Below, one piece after another: positions 24,554 to 33,647 of a DNA stretch of 64,000 nucleotides. The DNA lies in the NCBI GenBank assembly GCA_947387485.1, contig CANDNT010000009.1, positions 62,001 to 126,000 on the forward strand, written 5' to 3'. Position numbers and translations under genes: made by a program. How positions within the stretch are numbered: the first letter of the stretch is position 1; each line of letters begins with the position of its first letter. Under the pieces are notes generated by a model. It did not search any database. It had not been told where the DNA came from and saw only the letters and a program-made list of their open reading frames with translations. The stretch comes from Aquimarina rhabdastrellae (lineage in GTDB: Bacteria > Bacteroidota > Bacteroidia > Flavobacteriales > Flavobacteriaceae).

Positions 24554-25483
24554 TTTGTTAAATTGAGTTTGTATAGTTATTTTTTACAAAGTAGGGGTTA
24601 AATCATACTTTGCTTTCGAAATTTGTTAAAGCTTTGAACTTTTTGAAAATCGAAAGGCGAATTTATGCTTTTTTTTAAATTGAACAAGTATAAATATGTT
24701 TTTTATGGATGTTTTATGATAAAAAAATGAGAGGATGATAAAATATTATCAGAAACACTATGAATTTGTTAATTGAGACAACAATTTTGTACAGGAGTTA
24801 ATTGTGAATGTAGATTAACGACTTTATATTTTACTCCAAGACTAATTGATTTTAAATTGACCTATAAAAGAATGTCGAATAATGAATATCCAATATTGAA
24901 TATTGAAACTTTAGATAGTTTATGTTGAGAATCCTTTTATATTTTAGATTTAGCGTTTTACATTTTAGATACTATTGGATCAGTCTCAAAAGTTGTGGGT
25001 GAATTAAAATATAATAATGAATGTCGAATACAGAGTTAAGATTAATGATAGTTGATTTTAGATTAATTCGATCGCGGAGTCGAAGTAACGAATTTCACTC
25101 AAAACTAACCAATTTATTATTCGGAAGTTAAACTTAAGACAAACTCGCTTGCGCTCAAACAGTCCAAAGTTTTTAACGCTTCTCTCATTGCAAATTTTAT
25201 GCTATACTTTCGATAGGCCGATTGATAACTAATGAGTATCGAATGTAGATTAACGATTTTTGATCTAGATTTATAGTTATCACAAGGATTGTCTGGTCAC
25301 TAACACAGTCGAAGTGACAGTACTCAAAAACTACCTAACTAACCAACTCCACATCAAAAAAACTTTTGAATTTTAGATTCAATCCCACTCATCTCTCATC
25401 ACTTATGCAAAAACACAACAATTGTTCTTGATCCCTTATGTTCTTGACTCCTTAATTTTTTAATGAAAGTTTAAATTTAAGGT
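24554..25483. repeat. Repeat-rich intergenic region before the tRNA-Ser array
   Basis: About 930 nt with no gene. It contains degenerate intergenic repeats: a copy at 24908-24970 (TTTAGATAGTTTATGTTGAG ...), fragments such as GTCGAAGT at 25079 and 25308, an ACTCGCTTGCGCTCAAACAG motif near 25143, and a copy at 25369-25434 (TTTTAGATTCAATCCCACTC ...). These resemble decayed copies of flavobacterial dispersed intergenic repeats. Confidence 0.55.
25369..25434. repeat. Dispersed repeat copy next to the tRNA-Ser array
   Basis: Begins AATTTTAGATTCAATCCCAC and runs to CTTGATCC; closely matches 48668-48747 near the tRNA-His genes (same ACAAAAACACAACAATT-type core, with a 12-base difference in length). 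Confidence 0.6.
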
Positions 25484-25519
25484 ATAAAAAAAGCTTACTA
25501 ATATATTAGTAAGCTTTTT
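25484..25519 (-). terminator. Terminator of the tRNA-Ser array
   Basis: AAAAAGCTTACTAA / TTAGTAAGCTTTTT with a TATA loop and a minus-strand U-run, 18 nt past the last tRNA gene. Confidence 0.85.
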
Positions 25520-25536
25520 AATTTGTGAATTATAAG

Positions 25537-25621
25537 CGGAGAAAGAGGGATTCGAACCCCCGGAGGTGTGACCCTCAATGGTTTTCAAGACCACCGCATT
25601 CGACCACTCTGCCATTTCTCC
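25537..25621 (-). tRNA. tRNA-Ser(UGA), copy 4 in transcription order
   Basis: Minus-strand GGAGAAATGGCAGAGTGGTC start, anticodon loop CTTGAAA (TGA anticodon), long variable arm typical of serine tRNAs and discriminator G at 25537. No encoded CCA. Last of four tandem copies. Confidence 0.95.
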
Positions 25622-25701
25622 AATGCGTTTCTCTATTTAAAGAGATGATACTTTTTAATTCACTATGTCAAATTTCAGAACTTATATTCTGAATTATTTC
25701 G

Positions 25702-25786
25702 CGGAGAAAGAGGGATTCGAACCCCCGGAGGTGTGACCCTCAATGGTTTTCAAGACCACCGCATTCGACCACTCTGCCATTTCTCC
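25702..25786 (-). tRNA. tRNA-Ser(UGA), copy 3
   Basis: Identical in sequence to the other three copies; exactly 165 nt from the next unit. The spacer holds hairpins TCTCT/AGAGA and TTCAGAA/TTCTGAA that may aid precursor processing. Confidence 0.95.
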
Positions 25787-25866
25787 AATGCGTTTCTCTA
25801 TTTAAAGAGATGATACTTTTTAATTCACTATGTCAAATTTCAGAACTTATATTCTGAATTATTTCG

Positions 25867-25951
25867 CGGAGAAAGAGGGATTCGAACCCCCGGAGGTGTG
25901 ACCCTCAATGGTTTTCAAGACCACCGCATTCGACCACTCTGCCATTTCTCC
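25867..25951 (-). tRNA. tRNA-Ser(UGA), copy 2
   Basis: Identical tandem copy with the same spacer on both sides. Confidence 0.95.
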
Positions 25952-26031
25952 AATGCGTTTCTCTATTTAAAGAGATGATACTTTTTAATTCACTATGTCA
26001 AATTTCAGAACTTATATTCTGAATTATTTCG

Positions 26032-26116
26032 CGGAGAAAGAGGGATTCGAACCCCCGGAGGTGTGACCCTCAATGGTTTTCAAGACCACCGCATTCGACC
26101 ACTCTGCCATTTCTCC
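26032..26116 (-). tRNA. tRNA-Ser(UGA), copy 1
   Basis: First copy in transcription order, 34 nt downstream of a TATATTTG promoter box. Confidence 0.95.
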
Positions 26117-26149
26117 TTTTGCGATGCAATCGTTTCGTGATTGCGGATG

Positions 26150-26157
26150 CAAATATA
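26150..26157 (-). promoter_or_regulatory. Promoter box of the tRNA-Ser array
   Basis: Minus-strand TATATTTG, exact TAnnTTTG, 34 nt upstream of the first tRNA. The -33 region is T-rich but not canonical. Confidence 0.6.
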
Positions 26158-26280
26158 GTAACTTTTTACAATCTAAAAACATTTTTGGCAAAAAAAATGA
26201 AATAATTTTAAAGGTTTGTGAAATGATTTTTCATGTTCTTTGAAATCAGTATCTTGCGCTGAAAGCTTAAAAATAAGAAA

Positions 26281-27318
26281 ATGAAAAAAGTAGCATTGGC
26301 TCTTTGTATTGGAGGTATTATGGCCTCTTGTGGAAGTGTTCAAAAGAAGAATGAAGCTCCCAAAAGCTCTAGTAAAAGTCAAGATGTATCTACATATGCG
26401 TCTACTATCACAGCAAAAGAATTAAAAGATTATCTATACGTTTTTGCTGGAGATGATTTTGAAGGTAGGGATACAGGTGAGGCAGGACAGAAAAAAGCTG
26501 CAGCATTCTTAAAAGAACAGTATAAAAGAATGAATATAGTATCTCCTTTAGGTGGAGATGATTATTATCAAGAGATTCCAGAAAGTTATTTTAGAGGAGG
26601 AATTAAAGCTTCAGAAAATGTTTTGGCTTTTATTGAAGGAACAGAAAAACCAGAAGAAATTATAGTTGTTTCTGCACATTATGACCATGTAGGAGTTGAT
26701 AAAGATGGAAATGTGTATAATGGGGCAGATGATGATGGATCAGGGACAGTAAGTGTTTTAGAAATAGCTCAAGCTTTCGCGAAAGCAAAAAAAGATGGAA
26801 AAGGACCTAAACGTTCCATTTTATTTTTACACGTTACGGGTGAAGAAAAAGGATTATATGGATCTAAGTTTTATACAGAAAATCCTGTATTTGATTTAGA
26901 CAATACAGTGGCAAATCTAAATATTGATATGGTAGGTCGTGTAGACAAAAACCATGAAGGAGAAGATAAACGTAATTATGTGTATTTAATAGGGAGTGAT
27001 CGATTGAGTACAGATTTACATAAAATTAGTGAAGCTGCTAATGAGCGATATGTAAAAATGGATCTAGATTACAGGTATAATGACCGTAATGATCCTAATC
27101 GTTTTTATTTTAGAAGTGATCATTATAATTTTGCTAAGCATAACATCCCTATTATTTTCTATTTTAATGGAGTTCATGATGATTATCATCAAATTACAGA
27201 TACTCCAGATAAAATTGAGTATGATTTATTAGAGAAAAGAGCTCGATTGGTATTCTATACTGCTTGGGAAGTAGCTAATAGAGCAGAACGAATAGTAGTT
27301 GATGGAACAAACGAATAG
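26281..27318 (+). CDS. M28 family metallopeptidase, lipoprotein
   Basis: A 345-residue lipoprotein; the signal peptide ends GGIMASC (Cys17). The M28 aminopeptidase domain has the two-zinc ligands: SAHYDHVG (H133), GADDDGSGT (D150), TGEEKGLYGS (E188, E189), NIDMVGR (D216) and a late His in DDYHQITDTPDK. It is predicted to remove N-terminal amino acids from peptides outside the inner membrane. Monocistronic, with its own terminator shared with the convergent helicase gene. Confidence 0.92.
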   Translation: MKKVALALCIGGIMASCGSVQKKNEAPKSSSKSQDVSTYASTITAKELKDYLYVFAGDDFEGRDTGEAGQKKAAAFLKEQYKRMNIVSPLGGDDYYQEIPESYFRGGIKASENVLAFIEGTEKPEEIIVVSAHYDHVGVDKDGNVYNGADDDGSGTVSVLEIAQAFAKAKKDGKGPKRSILFLHVTGEEKGLYGSKFYTENPVFDLDNTVANLNIDMVGRVDKNHEGEDKRNYVYLIGSDRLSTDLHKISEAANERYVKMDLDYRYNDRNDPNRFYFRSDHYNFAKHNIPIIFYFNGVHDDYHQITDTPDKIEYDLLEKRARLVFYTAWEVANRAERIVVDGTNE

Positions 27319-27339
27319 TGCTATTTAATAAGCTAAAAG

Positions 27340-27375
27340 AAAGTCCCTAAATTAATTATTTAGGGACTTTGTTAT
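27340..27375. terminator. Bidirectional terminator
   Basis: AAAGTCCCTAAAT / ATTTAGGGACTTT with a five-base loop between the convergent M28 and helicase genes; T-rich tails on both sides. Confidence 0.8.
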
Positions 27376-27392
27376 TAGGATAAAGAAACTGA

Positions 27393-28634
27393 TTAATACC
27401 AGCGCTTCTTTTTCTTTTTAGAAGCTTCAGATTTTCTTCCTTTTTTGTATTTGCTCCCTTTCTTTTTATGCACTTCTGGTTTTGCGTTAGGTGCTAAGGG
27501 ATAAGGATGTTCTTCTTCTACAGTTATATTTTGTAAAATAGCTCGTTCTATGGTTTTGATATAGTTTTTTTCATCGGCAGAACAAAAAGAGTATGCCATT
27601 CCAGTTTTTCCTGCGCGCCCAGTACGTCCAATACGGTGAATATAAGTTTCTGCTATATGAGGAATATCAAAATTGATAACTGCGTCTATGGCTTCTATAT
27701 CAATTCCTCTAGCAGCTACATCTGTAGCAATGAGAATAGTTGCTTCTCCTTTTTTAAAATCATTTAAAGCAGTTTGTCTTGCGCTTTGTGATTTGTCACC
27801 ATGGATTCCACACACTTTAAAACCATTTTTTATTAATGAACTTTCGAGTTTATCCACACCATATTTGGTACGCCTAAAAATGATAATCTTTGCCTCTTGA
27901 TTAATTGTTTTACGAAGTAAATGTAAACAAAGCTCTATTTTATTAGGTTTAGGGGTGTAATATAAAACTTGATAAACTCCAGTAGCTGTTGTATTATTAG
28001 CAGCTACATTTATTTTTTTAGGAGTGTTAAGAATCGTTTTTGCTAGCTCGGTAACCTTATAAGGCATCGTAGCAGAGAAGAGTAAGGTTTGTTTTTCTCG
28101 AGTACATAAACGTTCGATTTTTTTGACATCATCAATAAATCCCATGTCAAGCATTAAATCTGCTTCGTCTAAGACTAAGGTTTCTATATAACTTAGATTA
28201 ACAAGATCTTGCTTGTGTAAATCTAATAATCGACCTGGAGTAGCAATTAGAATATCAACTCCTTTTTTTAATAATTGCTTTTGAGGATCGGTAGAAGCTC
28301 CACCAAAAACCACTCCTGTAGCAAGATGTGTATGAGTACTATAAGCAGCAAAACTTTCTTCAATTTGAATAGCTAATTCCCTAGTAGGGCAAACGATTAA
28401 AGCTCTAATCTTTTTACTTTTTTTGATGGTGTCAGGATTTGTAAAAAGACGCTGTAACATAGGTAATGCATATGCAGCTGTTTTACCAGTACCTGTTTGT
28501 GCCGAAGCTATAAGATCATGTCCTTCAAAAATAAGCGGAATTGCACGTTCTTGTATTAATGTAGGGTTTTGATAGTTTTTTTCTGCTAAGGCTCTTAAAA
28601 TAGGTTTGTGTAGTTGTAAATCTTTAAATTGCAT
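27393..28634 (-). CDS. DEAD-box RNA helicase (RhlE-like)
   Basis: A 413-residue helicase with Q motif PTLIQERAIP, Walker A AQTGTGKT (45-52), PTREL, DEAD (156-159), SAT (187-189), and C-terminal motifs HGDKSQSARQ, ATDVAARGID and HRIGRTGRAGK. The last 30 residues are Lys/Arg-rich, an RNA-binding tail. It probably acts in ribosome assembly or mRNA remodelling, as RhlE relatives do. No operon partners: terminators flank it. Confidence 0.93.
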   Translation of the reverse strand: MQFKDLQLHKPILRALAEKNYQNPTLIQERAIPLIFEGHDLIASAQTGTGKTAAYALPMLQRLFTNPDTIKKSKKIRALIVCPTRELAIQIEESFAAYSTHTHLATGVVFGGASTDPQKQLLKKGVDILIATPGRLLDLHKQDLVNLSYIETLVLDEADLMLDMGFIDDVKKIERLCTREKQTLLFSATMPYKVTELAKTILNTPKKINVAANNTTATGVYQVLYYTPKPNKIELCLHLLRKTINQEAKIIIFRRTKYGVDKLESSLIKNGFKVCGIHGDKSQSARQTALNDFKKGEATILIATDVAARGIDIEAIDAVINFDIPHIAETYIHRIGRTGRAGKTGMAYSFCSADEKNYIKTIERAILQNITVEEEHPYPLAPNAKPEVHKKKGSKYKKGRKSEASKKKKKRWY

Positions 28635-28670
28635 ATAATAATAGTTACATAATCATGACAAAGATACATT

Positions 28671-28703
28671 AAAAAAGCCCGTTTAAATCAAGTTTAAACG
28701 GGC
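28671..28703 (-). terminator. Terminator of the DUF4369 lipoprotein gene
   Basis: GCCCGTTTAAA / TTTAAACGGGC with a five-base loop, then a minus-strand U-run. Confidence 0.88.
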
Positions 28704-28726
28704 AGTATATAATCTTTTAAAAGGTA

Positions 28727-29476
28727 CTATTGAACAGAATCAGTAGTTTTCTCTTTTAATTTTGCAGTTTCTTCTTTGCGATCTTTTATAAAATCAATTA
28801 ATTGTTTACCATAATTAGATTGTTGCACTTTAGGTGTTAAACCATTGGCAATAGTATCTAGATATTTAACATTTGCATCAAAAATATCTGTCATAGTAAC
28901 ATAAGGAGCAACTTCTAAATCGTTATTAGTCAATGCAAAATTTACTGTATATAAATATTTACGTTTGATTAAACTTTGATAAGCTAAATCATTTTTTATT
29001 AAAACAGCGGTATCATTTTGTTTTCTAGCCTCGAAAGAAGATTTTAAGATTCCTAAATGTTGTTCGTTAAAACGGCGTCTAATTTTTTTAAATTCTTGAA
29101 ATTTTTCTTGATTTTTTGAACCTACTACTTGAGCATCTTTTTCAAAGTCTTGAAGTGTAGTTGAGATAACAGTTTCACCTGGTTCTACAAAGAAATCAAA
29201 GCGATCATTATACTGTGCTCCATCTTTTTTATCAAGGTGTAAAAAGAACACTTCTGGAGCATCAATTTGAGTAGCTAATACAAATTCTGAGGTTCCATCA
29301 AGAACTATAGAGTCTACATTTATAATAGTAGTATCCTGAATTTTTTGTAAAAATAAGGTTCCTTTTTTAAGACCTTTAATGTTTCCTTTTATGATAGCGT
29401 TCCCTTCTTTTTGAGGTTCTTGTGAACAGCTGACAATTAATGTTAAAAGTAGAAAAAATGAGACAATTTGTTTCAT
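28727..29476 (-). CDS. DUF4369 domain lipoprotein
   Basis: A 249-residue lipoprotein: the signal peptide ends LIVSC (Cys17). Residues 25-115 form a DUF4369 domain (AIIKGNIKGLKKGTLFLQKI, FFVEPGETVIST), usually found in front of a thioredoxin-like domain in Bacteroidota TlpA-type proteins. Here the C-terminal part (120-249) is helical and charged, without a CxxC, so the redox domain is absent. Role unknown. It is 97 nt downstream of the DUF819 gene on the same strand and ends at a strong terminator. Confidence 0.82.
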   Translation of the reverse strand: MKQIVSFFLLLTLIVSCSQEPQKEGNAIIKGNIKGLKKGTLFLQKIQDTTIINVDSIVLDGTSEFVLATQIDAPEVFFLHLDKKDGAQYNDRFDFFVEPGETVISTTLQDFEKDAQVVGSKNQEKFQEFKKIRRRFNEQHLGILKSSFEARKQNDTAVLIKNDLAYQSLIKRKYLYTVNFALTNNDLEVAPYVTMTDIFDANVKYLDTIANGLTPKVQQSNYGKQLIDFIKDRKEETAKLKEKTTDSVQ

Positions 29477-29573
29477 TGAGTAATATAGGTTGTTTTTGAG
29501 TTTACGTTAAGAATACTCTAATTGTTAAAATAATACTAATGCAGGCAAATATCATATAAAATATGATTAAAAA

Positions 29574-30842
29574 CTAGTGTTGTGATGCAATTTCCATTAA
29601 CCAAGTACACAGTAAGGCTCCATAAGTTCCTACTACATATCCCATAACAGCTAATAATACACCTACAGTAGCTAATGATGGATGAAAAGCAGCAGCGACT
29701 ACTGGAGCAGAAGCAGCACCTCCTACATTAGCTTGACTACCTACAGCCAAGAAGAAATATGGTGCTTTGATAAGTTTTGCAACTCCAATTAATAATACTG
29801 CATGTATAGTCATCCATACCAATCCTATTGCAATAAGTCCAGGGTTTTCAAAAATTAAACCTAAATCCATTTTCATACCAATAGAAGCAACAAGAATATA
29901 GATAAAAACACTACCTATTTTACTGGCACCAGCTCCTTCATATTGTTTAGCTTTTGTAAAAGAAAGAATGATACCTATAATAGTAGTAATCGTTACCATC
30001 CAGAAGAATTTTGAAGTAAATGAAGATAATGCAGAAGATTTGTCATTAAAAACTTCAAAATTTGTAGCTAAAAAATTAGAGACACCACCAGCACCCCAAT
30101 GTGCAATTCCTACCGTAACAAAAGCAATAGCAATCATTACCATAAGATCTGTTGTAGTAGGGTTGCGTACAACGCTTGCTGTATAGTTTGATACTCGATC
30201 TTTTAAATCTTCAATAGCTGTAGTATCAGCTTTTAACCAGCGATCTATTTTATTGCTTTTTTCAATTCCGATTAATAAAATAGCCATCCATAGATTTGCT
30301 ACTACGATATCAACTAAAACCATTCCACCATATTTATCAGGATTATAGTTGAAAATTTCTAACATAGCAGCTTGATTCGCACCTCCACCAATCCAGCTTC
30401 CGGCCAAGGTAGATAATCCTCTCCATATAGCATCAGGACCAACACCTCCTACTGTTTCTGGAGAAAAAGATGAAATCAATAAAATAGCTAAAGGTCCACC
30501 AATAATGATTCCTATAGTACCTGTAATAAACATAATTAAGGCTTTGGGGCCTAAGTTGAAAATAGCTTTAAGATCTATACTTAACGTCATTAATACTAAA
30601 GCTGCAGGTAATAAATAACGACTAGCTACATGATAAAGCTTTGATGTTTCTGCATCTATAATTCCTAATGAATTAAAGATAGCAGGAAGTAAGTAGCAGA
30701 GTAATATAGCGGGTACAAAACGATAAAATGTTTTCCAAAAGCCTGTTTTGATAGAAGAGGTATAAAATACAAATCCTATACAAAGCATGATTACTCCAAA
30801 AACGATAGCGTCATTGGTAAAAAAAGGTGTAGTATCTTCCAT
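29574..30842 (-). CDS. DUF819 family membrane protein
   Basis: A 422-residue polytopic inner-membrane protein with about ten to eleven helices, including GSWIGGGANQAAML and QANVGGAASAPVVAAAFHPS, both conserved in DUF819. The family is related to sodium/solute permeases (YjcL-like), but no substrate is established. I placed the start at the ATG at 30842; a TTG at 30854 would sit on the foot of the upstream terminator hairpin. That hairpin ends only about 14 nt before the ATG, leaving no room for a separate promoter. Confidence 0.88.
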   Translation of the reverse strand: MEDTTPFFTNDAIVFGVIMLCIGFVFYTSSIKTGFWKTFYRFVPAILLCYLLPAIFNSLGIIDAETSKLYHVASRYLLPAALVLMTLSIDLKAIFNLGPKALIMFITGTIGIIIGGPLAILLISSFSPETVGGVGPDAIWRGLSTLAGSWIGGGANQAAMLEIFNYNPDKYGGMVLVDIVVANLWMAILLIGIEKSNKIDRWLKADTTAIEDLKDRVSNYTASVVRNPTTTDLMVMIAIAFVTVGIAHWGAGGVSNFLATNFEVFNDKSSALSSFTSKFFWMVTITTIIGIILSFTKAKQYEGAGASKIGSVFIYILVASIGMKMDLGLIFENPGLIAIGLVWMTIHAVLLIGVAKLIKAPYFFLAVGSQANVGGAASAPVVAAAFHPSLATVGVLLAVMGYVVGTYGALLCTWLMEIASQH

Positions 30843-30856
30843 AAATGATATCAAAT

Positions 30857-30890
30857 AAAAAAATCGTATTGCAAAATACGATTTTTTAGG
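30857..30890 (-). terminator. Terminator/attenuator between M61 and DUF819 genes
   Basis: AAAAAATCGTATT / AATACGATTTTTT with a four-base loop and minus-strand U-run. It ends the M61 operon but lies directly in front of the DUF819 start, so read-through or attenuation may control DUF819. Confidence 0.75.
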
Positions 30891-30928
30891 TAAGATGAAA
30901 TTTTATAATGTATTAACCTTAATAAGCT

Positions 30929-32812
30929 TTAATCATTAATCCATGTTTTTAATACTCGAGCTTGTAATGGACTAATGGTAGGTATAGGTTGAATCATTTT
31001 CTTTTTTAATGTAGGAATACTAACAGTACCATTTAGGCTTACAATTTCGTCATCACGTCTTACTTTAAAAGTAATAGGATCTCCCTCTTTCCATTGATTA
31101 GGATCTTTTAATAAATCGTAAACATTTTGTAAAGTATATTTTTTATCGTTAATACTTACTAAAATATCTCCGCCTTTAATACCTAAATCATTTAGAAAGC
31201 TATTGTATGTTATACCTGGAATAAAAAAGATTTGATTGTTTTCTTCACTTCCAGTTATATAAGGTTGTTGATCATGAATAAAATAAGAAGTAGGAACAGT
31301 AACATCTTTAAAAACCAAACCAGCTTTAAAAAGATACTTTTCATAATTGATAGGTGTTTTTCCTATAACATGTGTTGTTAAAAACTCACCAACTTCTGGA
31401 TAAGTAATATCGGTTACTTCTTTTATTAAATCTTGATCATTAAAAGCTTTATCATAACCATATTTTTGAGAAAGTTGTTTCATAAGGTCAAGAATACCTC
31501 TTTCTCCGTTACTTTTTTCTCTAATAATTAGATCAATACACATAGAGATTAAAGCACCTTTTTCATATACGTTTGCATAATTTGATTTATAAGGTTCTTT
31601 AAGAATGTTTTTACTCATTTCTGTAAAAGACATTTCATCTGTGTAACGTTTTGAAGAATTAATTTTACCTAATAAGCGATCAAAGAAAGTATTCTTATCT
31701 ACGATACCTTGTCTGATTTGAAATAATTGGGCAAAATATTCGGTAGTACCTTCATACATCCATAAATGTTTTGACATTTTAGGAGCATTGAAATCAAAAT
31801 TGTGTATTTCTTTTGAGTGTATTGTAAGAGGTGTTAAAATATGAAAGAACTCATGAGAAACCACATCGATCATAGCTTCATTTAAACGATCTAGCGGAAT
31901 AGATTCTGGTAAAACAACTACAGTAGAGGTATTGTGTTCTAATGCACCAAAACCAGTTGCATCTGTAGATGCTAAACTAGAAAGGTATAGAAGAATACTA
32001 TATTTTTTAGTAGAATTTATATCTCCTAGAAAGTTCTTTTGAGCTCTCATCATACGTTCCATTTCTGGTTTGAGTTTTTCCGCAGTATGAATATTGTTTG
32101 GAGAATATACACGTAATAAAATTTCGATATCATTAACTTTAAAACTTACTTCGTCTGGTACAGAATACATGATAGGCGAATCTACTACATCTGCATATCT
32201 GTTGATATTGAAAACATCAACGTCATAAGGATCTTGAGCAGTAGCTTGAGATAGAGGAGCTTTGATTAAAGAAGTAGCAGCAGTAAGTTGTTTAGGATGT
32301 TTAATAAGTAATTTGTATTTGCGCTCTTTTAATCCTGTAAAGTAGCCTACAAAAGCATGTAGATTAAGTATAAAGTTTTTGTCTTTGTCAATATTAGAAC
32401 CTGATGGAGAAAAAACTTCATGTGTATTTTCTATATCAAAGGTATCATTAACCAAATAAGATACTTTATCTAGTTTTTGAGCAGATTGAATTAACCATCT
32501 ATTAGCATCAATTTTTGAGGTAGATAAACGGTTTCCTTCTTTATCAAATGCTTGAAAGTTATCTATATAAGCTCCATAATTATCATTTGAGTAAGTACCA
32601 GGAATGATTTTAGGAAGCTGATAACTAATAGTATCTGTAGCAATATTAGAAATATTAATATCAACTTTTACTTGATCATTTACAACACTAACCAAATCTA
32701 TGGTTGAAGTAATAAGTTGATTTGTTCTTGTTTGGGTTTGCTTTGAAGCACCACAACTGTTTAAGAATATGGCTATCGCCATTAAGGTTACATAACGTAA
32801 TAATTTCGACAT
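30929..32812 (-). CDS. M61 family metallopeptidase with PDZ domain
   Basis: A 627-residue lipoprotein (lipobox FLNSC, Cys20). An N-terminal beta-sandwich (about 35-215) precedes the gluzincin catalytic domain: GALEH (289-293), zinc motif VVSHEFFH (HEFFH 320-324) and third ligand in WMYEGTTEYFA (E354). A C-terminal PDZ domain (about 515-600, with LGIKGGDILVSINDKKY) completes the glycyl-aminopeptidase M61 layout. Third gene of an operon with a HAD phosphatase (8-nt gap) and an alpha/beta hydrolase. Confidence 0.92.
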   Translation of the reverse strand: MSKLLRYVTLMAIAIFLNSCGASKQTQTRTNQLITSTIDLVSVVNDQVKVDINISNIATDTISYQLPKIIPGTYSNDNYGAYIDNFQAFDKEGNRLSTSKIDANRWLIQSAQKLDKVSYLVNDTFDIENTHEVFSPSGSNIDKDKNFILNLHAFVGYFTGLKERKYKLLIKHPKQLTAATSLIKAPLSQATAQDPYDVDVFNINRYADVVDSPIMYSVPDEVSFKVNDIEILLRVYSPNNIHTAEKLKPEMERMMRAQKNFLGDINSTKKYSILLYLSSLASTDATGFGALEHNTSTVVVLPESIPLDRLNEAMIDVVSHEFFHILTPLTIHSKEIHNFDFNAPKMSKHLWMYEGTTEYFAQLFQIRQGIVDKNTFFDRLLGKINSSKRYTDEMSFTEMSKNILKEPYKSNYANVYEKGALISMCIDLIIREKSNGERGILDLMKQLSQKYGYDKAFNDQDLIKEVTDITYPEVGEFLTTHVIGKTPINYEKYLFKAGLVFKDVTVPTSYFIHDQQPYITGSEENNQIFFIPGITYNSFLNDLGIKGGDILVSINDKKYTLQNVYDLLKDPNQWKEGDPITFKVRRDDEIVSLNGTVSIPTLKKKMIQPIPTISPLQARVLKTWIND

Positions 32813-32820
32813 CGATCTTT

Positions 32821-33627
32821 CTATTTAATGTGTGTTTTTATATAGTTTGCTACGCCATCTTCTTTACTTGATAACGTAATGTAATCTGCGATTTTTAATA
32901 CTTCGGGTTTTGCATTAGCTACTGCAACTCCCGTACCAACTTTACTTAACATTTCAATATCGTTATAATTATCACCAAAAGCAATAGCATTTGAGATATC
33001 TATGTTATAGTGATTTTTTAATAACAATTCAATAGCAGTAAATTTTGAGACTTCTTTGTTGGCTATTTCTAGATAAGTAGGCTTAGAACGATATAAATGT
33101 AATTGAGAATCAAAATGAGTTTCTAAATATGAAACAATAGCATCTATTTCTTGTTCTTCTCCCATGCACATAATCTTATGAGCACCTTTTTGTTGTGTTT
33201 CCCAGCGTTCAATAGTTTGATGTATGGGAGTTACAGTAGGTTGTACCTTTGTATTATTTGCTTCTCTATTTGCCCAATAATCCATTTGAGGTACATGCCA
33301 TTCGTCATTGTGATATAAACTGATATGAGTATTTATCGTTTGATTATATATGGCTAAGCTTTTTACAATATTGATAGGAATGCTTGTAGAGTGTACCGTT
33401 TTATTATCTACAATAACTAGACCTCCATTATAACAAATAAGAGGGAGATGAGTAATTGCTAATTGTTGTTGTAAATGTCTCATAGCACTAGGCATACGCG
33501 AAGAAATAAGAATAAACGGTATTTTTTCTTTAATACGTTTAATTTCAGTAAGTGTTGCATGAGATAATTCTCTTTCGGCATTTAATAGAGTACCGTCTAT
33601 ATCAGAAAATAAAATAGGTTGCGACAT
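32821..33627 (-). CDS. Cof-type HAD-IIB phosphatase
   Basis: A 268-residue HAD hydrolase. Motif I is FSDIDGTLLN (nucleophile D8, acid D10), motif II is LISSR, and motif IV is AFGDNYNDIEML; the large C2B cap (about 85-190) places it in subclass IIB (Cof/YidA-like). Likely dephosphorylates sugar phosphates or nucleotides such as FMN. It lies 20 nt after the alpha/beta hydrolase gene and 8 nt before the M61 peptidase gene. Confidence 0.92.
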   Translation of the reverse strand: MSQPILFSDIDGTLLNAERELSHATLTEIKRIKEKIPFILISSRMPSAMRHLQQQLAITHLPLICYNGGLVIVDNKTVHSTSIPINIVKSLAIYNQTINTHISLYHNDEWHVPQMDYWANREANNTKVQPTVTPIHQTIERWETQQKGAHKIMCMGEEQEIDAIVSYLETHFDSQLHLYRSKPTYLEIANKEVSKFTAIELLLKNHYNIDISNAIAFGDNYNDIEMLSKVGTGVAVANAKPEVLKIADYITLSSKEDGVANYIKTHIK

Positions 33628-33647
33628 GAATGGTCTTTTGAATGGGC

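Larger units (their letters stand above)
25537..26116 (-). repeat. Four-unit tandem array, 165-bp period
   Basis: Four tRNA-Ser genes and three spacers (80 nt, starting AATGCGTTTCTC when read on the plus strand) repeat exactly, giving starts at 25537, 25702, 25867 and 26032. The perfect spacers indicate recent expansion or concerted evolution. Confidence 0.9.

Noticed and set aside
24554..25483. Possible pseudogene between the M57 gene and the tRNA array
   Set aside because: Three-frame reading gave only short broken peptides without recognisable motifs; the region is better explained by dispersed repeats.
25537..26116. tRNA-Ser array as an attachment site of an integrative element
   Set aside because: No integrase, excisionase or direct att repeat was found near the array; flanking DNA is decayed repeats and ordinary genes.
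26173..26382. Minus-strand 69-codon frame over the M28 gene start
   Set aside because: It overlaps the signal peptide of a clear lipoprotein gene and has no recognisable features.
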